From Pseudomonadota bacterium (GTDB taxonomy: Bacteria > Pseudomonadota > Alphaproteobacteria > SP197), in NCBI GenBank assembly GCA_039028155.1, contig JBCCIS010000002.1, forward strand, positions 124,001 to 188,000: 64,000 bases of DNA, read 5' to 3'. The notes beneath the pieces were generated by a model. That model was not told where the DNA came from. It did not search any database and was given only the letters and a program-made list of their open reading frames with translations. The position numbers and the translations under genes are program-made. Shown here one piece after another: positions 35,859 to 42,659 of this stretch. How positions within the stretch are numbered: the stretch's first letter is position 1; each line of letters starts with the position of its first letter.

Positions 35859-36683
35859 ATGCAGAACCCCTATGAGGCGGCTCGCGCAAGGTCGGCCGCC
35901 ACCTATAACGCCGCCGCCGATCACTTCGATGATACGCCGCTGGCGTTCTGGGACCGTTACGGGCGCCGCACCGTCGATCGGATCAGTTTGAAGCCGGGCG
36001 CTCGCGTGCTCGACGTCGGATGCGGTTCCGGCGCATCAGCCATTCCGGCGGCCGAGAGGGTCGGACCAAGCGGCCGGGTGATCGGCGTCGATGTCGCCGA
36101 TCGGTTGCTGGACAAGGCGCGTACCAAGGCGCGCTGGCGCGGCCTCGGTCAGGCGACGTTTTGTTACGGCGACATGACCTCGCTCGCCTTCGACGACGAG
36201 AGCTTCGATGCGGTCGTCAGTGCCTTCTCGATCTTCTTCGTGCCCGATATCGCGCGCCAGGCAAGCGCGCTATGGCGTCTTGTGCGCCCGGGCGGCACGC
36301 TCGCGATAACGACCTGGGCCAGAGGTTTCGTCGAACCGGGCGCGTCGATCTGGTGGCAGAGCATCAGCGAAGTTCGGCCCGACCTCGCCCGCAGCTTCAA
36401 TCCCTGGGACTCCATCGTCGAGCCGGAGACGCTGCTCGCCATGATGAACAAGGCGGACATCCCCGGTGGCCTGGTCGTCGCCGAAGACGGCCACCAACCG
36501 CTGACCTGCCCAGAGGACTGGTGGACCTTGATACTGGGTGCCGGGTTCCGCTGGACCGTCGAGCAGATGACGGCTGCCGAGGTCGAGCGCGTCAAAGAGG
36601 TCAACCTCAGCAAGATCCGCGAACGCGCCATCGACAAGGTCACCACCGATGTCCTTTACGCGACAGCGCTCAAACCGCTCTAG
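35859..36683 (+). CDS. Class I SAM-dependent methyltransferase
   Basis: The 274-residue protein has motif I VLDVGCGSGAS near residue 50, an acidic residue at the end of strand 2 (VIGVDVADR) and the MENG/UbiE-like order YGDMTSLAFDDESFDAVVS. A C-terminal helical part (PEDWWTLILGAGFRWT) is typical of the Methyltransf_11 group. The substrate is unknown. AAGAGG precedes the ATG. Confidence 0.85.
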   Translation: MQNPYEAARARSAATYNAAADHFDDTPLAFWDRYGRRTVDRISLKPGARVLDVGCGSGASAIPAAERVGPSGRVIGVDVADRLLDKARTKARWRGLGQATFCYGDMTSLAFDDESFDAVVSAFSIFFVPDIARQASALWRLVRPGGTLAITTWARGFVEPGASIWWQSISEVRPDLARSFNPWDSIVEPETLLAMMNKADIPGGLVVAEDGHQPLTCPEDWWTLILGAGFRWTVEQMTAAEVERVKEVNLSKIRERAIDKVTTDVLYATALKPL

Positions 36684-36822
36684 CGTACAAGGAAGGGGTC
36701 GATTTGGTCCGGCGTGGGCTGGTTGCGGGTCTCAGTTGCAACAATCTTTTCATGTGCGCTTAACCGGATCTGCCTGGAGGCGTAGAGTCGGACTGTGACA
36801 TCCGAAAGATTGGGGGGTTCCG

Positions 36823-38682
36823 ATGGCGCAGCAGAAACAACCGACGATGACGGCCGCCAACACGCGGCGCATTCTCAATGTTTATGGCGATCTCCCTGAC
36901 ATTAGGGATCGCATGTATGAGCCGGCCCTGGTGAAACTGGATCCCACGGTCGACAACCGGGAGCCCAGGCTGGTTCTTGATCAAGGTCGCGAAGGCGCCT
37001 GTACGGGTTTCGGGCTTGCCGCGGTGATCAACCTGCTGAACAAGCGCCGCGGCACGCCCAGCTTCAAGGCAAGCGCGCGGATGCTCTACGAAATGGCCAA
37101 GAAGCACGACGCCTGGCCCGGCGAGGACTATGCGGGGTCAAGCTGCCGCGGCGCCATACGCGGCTGGATGAACATGGGCGTGTGCAGCGAACGAAGCTGG
37201 CCCTATGCAGCGGGTACCGCCGACAACCGCTTAACCGTCCAGCGCGCGCGCGAGGCGCGCCACAACACGCTCGGCGCCTATTACCGCCTCAGGCCGGAGA
37301 TCACCGACTACCACGCCGCGATCAATGAAGTCGGTGCCGTCTATGTATCCGCCAAGGTGCACAGCGGCTGGAACCGGCCACGATCGGAGGACGGCAAGAA
37401 ACTGGCGCTGATCAAGCCAAGCCGCAACGAGACCGGCGGCCACGCCTTCGCCATCGTCGGCTACATGGCCGACGGTTTCATCGTACAGAACTCGTGGGGG
37501 CCCGATTGGGGCGATAAGGGGTTTGCGCTCTGGCTCTATGAGGATTGGCTTGCCAGCATCATGGACGGCTGGGTCTTCCGTCTGGCTCTGCCGACGGCGC
37601 AGATCTTCAACCTGCAGCCAAGCCGCGAGCAGCTGCCCGGCGCCGCCGAGGAGGCCAAGAGCCCGGCGCCGGAACGCCACGAGATCGCCGGCCACTTCGT
37701 CCATTTTGACGACGGCCATTACAAGCCCAAAGGCGACTATTGGAGCAACAGTGACGATGTCCGCCAAACCGCGGAACGTCTGGCGTCGGCGGAAAACGAC
37801 AAGTACGGCCACCTGATGATCTATGCCCATGGCGGCCTCAACAGCCCGGAAGCCTCGGCGCGACGGGTGCGCGCGCTGAAGGACGGATTCAAGCGCAACG
37901 GCATCTATCCCTATCACATCATGTACGACACGGGCCTGGTCGAGGAGGTGAAGGACGTGGTGAAGCGGGCCCTGGGTCTTGCCGAGAAACGGGTGGGCGG
38001 CTTCTCCGACTTCTGGGACGGCATCATCGAAGACATGGCGCGAAAGCCGGTCACGCCGATCTGGGAAGAGATGAAGCGCGACGCCCGTTTGCCGTTCGAG
38101 GTCGGCGGCGACGGCAGCGATGCGATCACCGCGTTCGCAACGGCACTCGCGGACACGGGCAAGTCGATCCACCTGGTCGGCCACAGCACCGGCGGTATCC
38201 TACTCGGCCATCTGCTGGACGCCCTAGACCGCCTGGGGCGTCCCGACATCGTCGCCTCGTGCAGCCTGATGGCGCCGGCCTGCACGATCGACTTCTATAA
38301 GGAACACTTCCGGCCGCGGCTCGGCGGCGGCGACGCCGGTCGCGTACGCCTACCGGTCATGAAGGTCTATAACCTGAGCGAGAAGCTGGAAGAGGACGAC
38401 ACGGTCGCCTCGGCCTATCGCAAGTCGTTGCTCTTCCTCGTCTCCCGCGCGCTCGAAAGGTCACGCGAGAAACCGGTCCTGGGCATGCGGGTCTATTCAA
38501 AGAGACTGCGCGGCAAGCGGGTGCCGACGTTCATCTATTCCGATGGCGACGGCAAAAAAAGCGCCAGTACGACCCATGGCGGCTTCGACAACGATGCCAA
38601 CACCATGAACGACATCTTGAAGACGATCGTGGGCGGCAAACCGAAGCAACCGTTCGATGCCGAAGAGTTGACGGGGTTTTAG
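36823..38682 (+). CDS. Papain-like C1 peptidase fused to an alpha/beta hydrolase
   Basis: The 619-residue protein has two parts. Residues about 45-260 match a C1 cysteine peptidase: Gln54 and catalytic Cys60 in DQGREGACTGF, His207 in GGHAFAIVGY and Asn223 in VQNSWGPDWG. Residues about 325-600 look like an alpha/beta hydrolase: HGG oxyanion segment at 336-338, nucleophile Ser455 in VGHSTGG and a possible catalytic His in THGGFDND. No signal peptide or membrane helix is seen, and no prodomain precedes the peptidase. The fusion is unusual and its target is unknown. The gene stands alone, with a hairpin after it. Confidence 0.8.
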   Translation: MAQQKQPTMTAANTRRILNVYGDLPDIRDRMYEPALVKLDPTVDNREPRLVLDQGREGACTGFGLAAVINLLNKRRGTPSFKASARMLYEMAKKHDAWPGEDYAGSSCRGAIRGWMNMGVCSERSWPYAAGTADNRLTVQRAREARHNTLGAYYRLRPEITDYHAAINEVGAVYVSAKVHSGWNRPRSEDGKKLALIKPSRNETGGHAFAIVGYMADGFIVQNSWGPDWGDKGFALWLYEDWLASIMDGWVFRLALPTAQIFNLQPSREQLPGAAEEAKSPAPERHEIAGHFVHFDDGHYKPKGDYWSNSDDVRQTAERLASAENDKYGHLMIYAHGGLNSPEASARRVRALKDGFKRNGIYPYHIMYDTGLVEEVKDVVKRALGLAEKRVGGFSDFWDGIIEDMARKPVTPIWEEMKRDARLPFEVGGDGSDAITAFATALADTGKSIHLVGHSTGGILLGHLLDALDRLGRPDIVASCSLMAPACTIDFYKEHFRPRLGGGDAGRVRLPVMKVYNLSEKLEEDDTVASAYRKSLLFLVSRALERSREKPVLGMRVYSKRLRGKRVPTFIYSDGDGKKSASTTHGGFDNDANTMNDILKTIVGGKPKQPFDAEELTGF

Positions 38683-38694
38683 TCCGCGGTAACC

Positions 38695-38717
38695 AGTGGC
38701 GCGGTTTGGCGCCTACT
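38695..38717 (+). terminator. Hairpin after the peptidase-hydrolase gene
   Basis: AGTGGCGC (38695-38702) and GGCGCCTACT (38708-38717) pair nearly fully around a short loop, followed by GTTTC. It sits 12 bases after the stop codon, as expected for a weak intrinsic terminator. Confidence 0.5.
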
Positions 38718-38748
38718 GTTTCAGCATCATTGGCCGTCAGCCGGGCGC

Positions 38749-38803
38749 TTGACTCGAAAGCTCTTGACTCTCTCTATATCACTAGATATCTAGATACATA
38801 GAG
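38749..38803 (+). promoter_or_regulatory. Promoter with 32-bp palindromic operator upstream of the arsI-like cluster
   Basis: Positions 38772-38803 form a near-perfect 32-bp palindrome centred on TAGATATCTA, with outer arms CTCTAT and ATAGAG; 26 of 32 bases pair. Two TTGACT boxes (38749-38754, 38764-38769) lie just upstream and the AT-rich dyad covers the likely -10 region. The first gene starts 47 bases further on. Binding by the ArsR protein encoded in the same cluster is inferred. Confidence 0.65.
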
Positions 38804-38850
38804 ATCCGGTATTCGGTAACGGCAGACCTGTCATCGCGGGAGAAGCGACC

Positions 38851-39255
38851 ATGAAACTGCACATTTCCATGCAGGTTGAAGAGTTCGACAAGGCCGTCGA
38901 CTTCTATTCGGGACTGTTCGGCCAAGAACCGACCATATCCAAGGACAGCTACGCGAAGTGGGACGTCGACGACCCGAACGTCAACTTCGTCGTCGAAGCC
39001 TTGGGCAACGACGTCCGCGTCGACCATTTGGGCATTCAGGCTGAGTCCGAAGACGAGCTGAAAACCATTGCGAACCGCATGCGCGAGTCGGGGCGCCCCT
39101 ATCTGGATCTGGAAAACACCACCTGCTGCTACGCCAGCATGGAGAAGGCGTGGGTCAAGGGCCCGGCCGGGGAGAAGTGGGAAGCGTTCTTTACGCACGG
39201 CCACGATGAGCAGGACTACGGCGAAGACCGCGAACATCTGCTGGACGTGATGTAG
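38851..39255 (+). CDS. ArsI-like C-As lyase/VOC dioxygenase family protein
   Basis: The 134-residue vicinal-oxygen-chelate protein matches the layout of ArsI, the Fe(II)-dependent C-As lyase that removes aryl or methyl groups from trivalent organoarsenicals: metal ligands His4, His59 and Glu111, and the vicinal pair Cys92-Cys93 in TTCCYA, which in ArsI binds the arsenical. A related family is the cadmium-induced CadI. No arsenic pump or methyltransferase is nearby, so the substrate is uncertain. It is the first gene after the 32-bp palindrome. Confidence 0.8.
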   Translation: MKLHISMQVEEFDKAVDFYSGLFGQEPTISKDSYAKWDVDDPNVNFVVEALGNDVRVDHLGIQAESEDELKTIANRMRESGRPYLDLENTTCCYASMEKAWVKGPAGEKWEAFFTHGHDEQDYGEDREHLLDVM

Positions 39256-39283
39256 GCAAACCCACGACAACCGAGAGCCGGGC

Positions 39284-40072
39284 ATGGCGAACGTTCAAGA
39301 TAATGGAAGACTGGCGGGCAAGAACGCCGTCATCACCGGCGGCGCCGCCGGCATGGGCCGCGCTGCATCCCTGCTGTTCGCGAAGGAGGGCGCTGCAGTG
39401 ACCATCCTTGACGTGCAGGCCGATGACGGTCGCGCGACAGTCGCGGACATCGAGCAGAGCGGCGGCCAGGCCACGTTCGTTGAAGCCGATGTGTCCAATG
39501 CCGACGACGTCACACACGGTTTCGACGCCGCCGTAGCGACGTTTGGTGAGATAGGCGTTCTTTTCAGTCACGCCGGGACGATCATCGTCCAACCGCTCCA
39601 CGAGACCGATGAGGCCGACTATGACCGCCTGATGGCGATAAACGCCAAGTCGTCGTTTCTGAGCTGCCGCGAAGCCATTCGGCACTTCTTACGCACCGGT
39701 ACGCACGGCTCGATCGTTATCACGTCGTCGATCGGTGGCGAGAAGGGGTTCGCCCTGGAGAGCGTCTACTGCGTGTCGAAAGGCGCCGTTCTGCAGCTGG
39801 CGCGATCGATCTCCAGCGAGTACCGCACACAGGGCATTCGTTGCAACGCCGTGTGTCCGGGCTTTGTCGAAACGGCGCACGGTCTGCGCGAGATCAAAGA
39901 ACTGGATGCGCTAGGCGAGACTTGGGAAGACGCGTCGCTTGCTGATTCACAGATTCGAATCTGCGACCCCGATGAAGTGGCAGCTGCTGCCCTGTTCCTG
40001 GCGTCGGACGAGGCCAGTTTTGTCAACGGCACAGCGCTTTATGTCGACAACGGCTGGTTTGCCAAAGGTTAG
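39284..40072 (+). CDS. Short-chain dehydrogenase/reductase in the ArsR cluster
   Basis: The 262-residue protein has the cofactor motif ITGGAAGMGRA (about 17-27), Asp43 (ILDVQADDG) after strand 2 suggesting NAD(H), a catalytic Ser in ITSSIGGEKG and Tyr-x-x-x-Lys in VYCVSKGA. The substrate is unknown. It follows the ArsI-like gene by 28 bp and precedes the Nif11-like gene by 3 bp, so it is part of the operon. SDRs are not usual members of ars operons. Confidence 0.85.
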   Translation: MANVQDNGRLAGKNAVITGGAAGMGRAASLLFAKEGAAVTILDVQADDGRATVADIEQSGGQATFVEADVSNADDVTHGFDAAVATFGEIGVLFSHAGTIIVQPLHETDEADYDRLMAINAKSSFLSCREAIRHFLRTGTHGSIVITSSIGGEKGFALESVYCVSKGAVLQLARSISSEYRTQGIRCNAVCPGFVETAHGLREIKELDALGETWEDASLADSQIRICDPDEVAAAALFLASDEASFVNGTALYVDNGWFAKG

Positions 40073-40075
40073 GCC

Positions 40076-40330
40076 ATGACGGTGGAAAGCTTGAAAGCGT
40101 TTGTCGCGCAGGCCCGCGACGATAATGAGATCAAGGAAGCGATCCGCACCGCAACCTCGCCGGACGACATCGTGGCGCTGGGTGCAAAGGCCGGTCATCA
40201 ATTCTCGACCGACGAGTTGATGTCGACCGAGATCGAATTGGCCAAAGACGATGTCTCGTCGATCACAGTTCGGCGCGTAGGCTTCCGCGTGCATCCGTTC
40301 GGCAGCAAACATTGGTTCGGCTGGAAGTAG
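40076..40330 (+). CDS. Nif11-domain small protein
   Basis: The 84-residue protein matches the Nif11/Nif11-like leader domain in residues 4-50: SLKAFVAQARDDNEIKEAI, then DDIVALGAKAGHQFSTDEL. Such domains form leader peptides of some RiPP precursors, but also occur alone next to nitrogen-fixation or unknown genes. There is no Gly-Gly cleavage site here; the tail ends HPFGSKHWFGWK with a conserved-looking aromatic end. No RiPP-modifying enzyme is adjacent. It starts three bases after the SDR stop. Confidence 0.7.
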   Translation: MTVESLKAFVAQARDDNEIKEAIRTATSPDDIVALGAKAGHQFSTDELMSTEIELAKDDVSSITVRRVGFRVHPFGSKHWFGWK

Positions 40331-40400
40331 GCGTTTGCGCGCTGCACTGCCTGTCCGGGCCGCGATCTTGAACACCATTGATAAGCAGAGGTCTCCACAA

Positions 40401-40721
40401 ATGTCATTTCTGTCCCAGCACTTCCCTGCGTTCACCAGTGCGCTCAGCGAACTCGACAAGGTCTATGACGAACACCGGACTATCGACGACAAGACGGATG
40501 AGCTGATCCGCTTCGCTCTGTCGGTCAAGGCGCGATCGCAGCCTTGTGTGCTCAAGCATTTCAAAGGCGCGATTGATGCCGGCGCGAACGAGTATGACCT
40601 CGCCTATATCCTGGCGCTGGTGATGCGAGAAGCGGCGGGCGCGGACGACTGCTGGACGCATGACGTCATTGGCGATTGGAGCGAGGTTATCTCCGGCAAA
40701 CGCGGCTGTGGCTGCGGTTAG
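40401..40721 (+). CDS. Carboxymuconolactone-decarboxylase/AhpD-like protein
   Basis: The 106-residue all-helical protein matches the CMD family: ELIRFALSVKARSQPCVLKHFKGAIDAGA. Classic AhpD-like members have CxxCxxxH; here only the second Cys remains (PCVLKH). A CxC pair ends the protein (GCGCG), which could bind metal or metalloid. The start at ATG 40401 follows AGAGG; the longer frame to 40335 is unlikely. It stands in the ArsR cluster, and thiol chemistry on an arsenical or peroxide is possible. Confidence 0.75.
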   Translation: MSFLSQHFPAFTSALSELDKVYDEHRTIDDKTDELIRFALSVKARSQPCVLKHFKGAIDAGANEYDLAYILALVMREAAGADDCWTHDVIGDWSEVISGKRGCGCG

Positions 40722-40732
40722 GGACTGAGGCA

Positions 40733-41149
40733 ATGGGTGCTCTGGCTGACCAATGGGCGAAGCTGCGCCACCTGTCGACCCGCGACGACGAGCTCTCCCT
40801 TGAAGAGGCCGCGCAGGCGTTTGCGGCCGCAGGCTCGGAGCCGCGGCTGGAGGTCCTAAGAGACCTTATCCGCGCCGGCGAGGACGGTTTGTCAATCGGC
40901 GTCATCCAAAACCGACTGGGCATGCCAGGCTCGACGCTGTCGCACCACCTGCGCTTCTTAACGTCCGCAGGATTGGTCGAGCAGGAGAAGTCGGGCCGCA
41001 CGGTTGTCAACCGCGCCAACTTCGCCCGTATCGAATCACTCGCCGCGTTTCTGCTTCACGAGTGTTGCTTCGAGGATCCCGCCTACGCGCCCGACGATAC
41101 GGAAGGTGCGCGCTACGGCTGCGCACCGAAAAAATCGAAGAACTCATAG
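40733..41149 (+). CDS. arsR: ArsR-family transcriptional repressor
   Basis: The 138-residue protein has a winged helix at about 28-100 with the recognition helix GMPGSTLSHHLRFLTSAGLV, typical of ArsR/SmtB repressors. The classic ELCVCDL metalloid site in the DNA-binding helix is absent. Instead, Cys111-Cys112 (HECCFED) and Cys130 in the C-terminal part could form the inducer site, as in other ArsR types that place their cysteines outside this helix. GAGG precedes the ATG. It lies in the middle of the cluster and probably represses from the 32-bp palindrome. Confidence 0.85.
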   Translation: MGALADQWAKLRHLSTRDDELSLEEAAQAFAAAGSEPRLEVLRDLIRAGEDGLSIGVIQNRLGMPGSTLSHHLRFLTSAGLVEQEKSGRTVVNRANFARIESLAAFLLHECCFEDPAYAPDDTEGARYGCAPKKSKNS

Positions 41150-41193
41150 ATGGCCTTGCCCGTCGTCATCATCAGCAAAGAGAGGACCGTGAC

Positions 41194-41631
41194 ATGAAAC
41201 GAATCCACATGGGTGTTGTCGTTGAAGACTTCGATAAGTCGCTCAAGTTTTACACCGATTTCTTTGATGCCGAACCGACGCTGCTGAAGGACGGCTACGC
41301 GCGCTGGATGCTTGATGATCCGCGCGTCAACTTTAACATCAATGTGCAGGGTCCTGCCCCGGGGATCGATCATGTCGGTATCCAGGTTGAGAGCGACACC
41401 GATGTTGCTGAAGCCGGCGCGCGTCTGCGCGATGCAGGCTATCTGGCCAAGGACGATAACGAATCCAATTGCGGTTACGCCGAGCAGACCAAGGTTTGGG
41501 TCTCCGATCCGCAAGGCGTCGTGTGGGAGACCTTTCACTCGAAGAAGCCGCTTGAGGATTACGGCGAGAACGATCTGCCGGACGAACTCATCAGCGAACT
41601 GCGCACCGGAGCCGGCGCGACGGCGAGCTAG
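41194..41631 (+). CDS. ArsI/CadI-like VOC protein, second copy
   Basis: The 145-residue protein is a paralogue of the one at 38851: metal ligands at His5, His60 and Glu112 are kept. The vicinal Cys pair is changed to NCGYA, leaving only Cys93, so As(III) binding by two neighbouring thiols is unlikely. A C-terminal tail of about 25 residues has no Cys. It may act on a different substrate or bind metal. AGAGGA precedes the ATG; it closes the operon. Confidence 0.8.
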   Translation: MKRIHMGVVVEDFDKSLKFYTDFFDAEPTLLKDGYARWMLDDPRVNFNINVQGPAPGIDHVGIQVESDTDVAEAGARLRDAGYLAKDDNESNCGYAEQTKVWVSDPQGVVWETFHSKKPLEDYGENDLPDELISELRTGAGATAS

Positions 41632-41728
41632 ACGCCGTCGATGGTTGAACGCGTGGCGTCGACTGCGGCGCCCCCCATGGCCTGACCGCCGCGCGGGGCG
41701 GCGTGACGGCGTACGGGATTTGTGACCC

Positions 41729-42643
41729 GTGAAAGCGCAACGCAGCGGGCCAGCCTCGCTCGCAACCATCGGGTTGCTGCTGTTGATGGGGGCGGCCTGG
41801 GGGCTCGAGTTCTCGATGCTGAAGCTTGCCGCCGAGGCTGGTTTTCCCGGTACCGGCGTGTTGCTGATCACCCTTGCCCTTGTCGCCCTCGTCTTTTCGG
41901 CGATCGTCACGATCCAGCGAACATGGTTTCGGCCGACACGCGAGGTCGTCGTATTTCTGTTCGTGATCGCGATGCTGGGCTACGTGCTGCCGCTCCTGGC
42001 GGCACTGTGGGCTGCGCCCTATGTGCCCGCGGGCATCATGACGTTAATCGCGTCGTTCACACCGGTTGTGTCGGTGGCGTGTGCGCTGGCGTTGCGCAGC
42101 GAGCACGTCTCCTGGCGGCGCGCGACCGCCGTCCTGCTGGGCATGGCCGCCGCCCTGTTGGTTCTGGTGCCGGAGAGCCAGCTGCCGCAATGGGGCAACG
42201 TCATCTGGTTGCTGGTCGTCTTTGTTGTGCCGCTCACCTATGGCATCGAGTCCGTCTACGTCTCGGTCGCATGGCCGAAGAACCTGACACCCATGCAGGT
42301 CGCGGCCGGTCAGTCGGTCGTCGCGCTGCTCACGATGCTGCCGATTCACCTCGTCCTCGGCGAACCCATACCGTGGGACCCCGAATGGCCGATCGGCCAA
42401 CTCGCCATCCTGGTTGTCGCCGCCTGCCTGCTCGTCGAGGTGTTGCTCTACTTCCTCATTATCAGCCGCACCGGCGGCGTGCTTGTGAACTTCAGCCTCT
42501 ATATCTCGCTCTTCGCCGGCATTGCCTGGGGCTGGGTCATCTTCGGCGAGCGGCACGACGCCCATGTCTGGATCGCCGTCGTGGCGCTGGCCGTCGGGCT
42601 CACGTTCACGCTGCCGCCACGCAAGAAGAAGCCTGCGCCGTGA
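41729..42643 (+). CDS. EamA/DMT-family transporter
   Basis: The 304-residue protein has ten predicted membrane helices in two EamA repeats, the second ending GWVIFGERHDAHVWIAVVAL. Members export small metabolites such as amino acids or import nucleotide sugars; the substrate is unknown. It starts at GTG 41729, 97 bp after the ArsR cluster, so it could be read through from it, but nothing proves this. It ends in a basic cytoplasmic tail. It is convergent with comM. Confidence 0.88.
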   Translation: MKAQRSGPASLATIGLLLLMGAAWGLEFSMLKLAAEAGFPGTGVLLITLALVALVFSAIVTIQRTWFRPTREVVVFLFVIAMLGYVLPLLAALWAAPYVPAGIMTLIASFTPVVSVACALALRSEHVSWRRATAVLLGMAAALLVLVPESQLPQWGNVIWLLVVFVVPLTYGIESVYVSVAWPKNLTPMQVAAGQSVVALLTMLPIHLVLGEPIPWDPEWPIGQLAILVVAACLLVEVLLYFLIISRTGGVLVNFSLYISLFAGIAWGWVIFGERHDAHVWIAVVALAVGLTFTLPPRKKKPAP

Positions 42644-42659
42644 CGGCGCCCAAACCGCT

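Noticed and set aside
40076-40330. Nif11-like gene as a definite RiPP precursor
   Set aside because: No Gly-Gly cleavage site, no adjacent maturase, protease or exporter dedicated to it, so only the domain is claimed.
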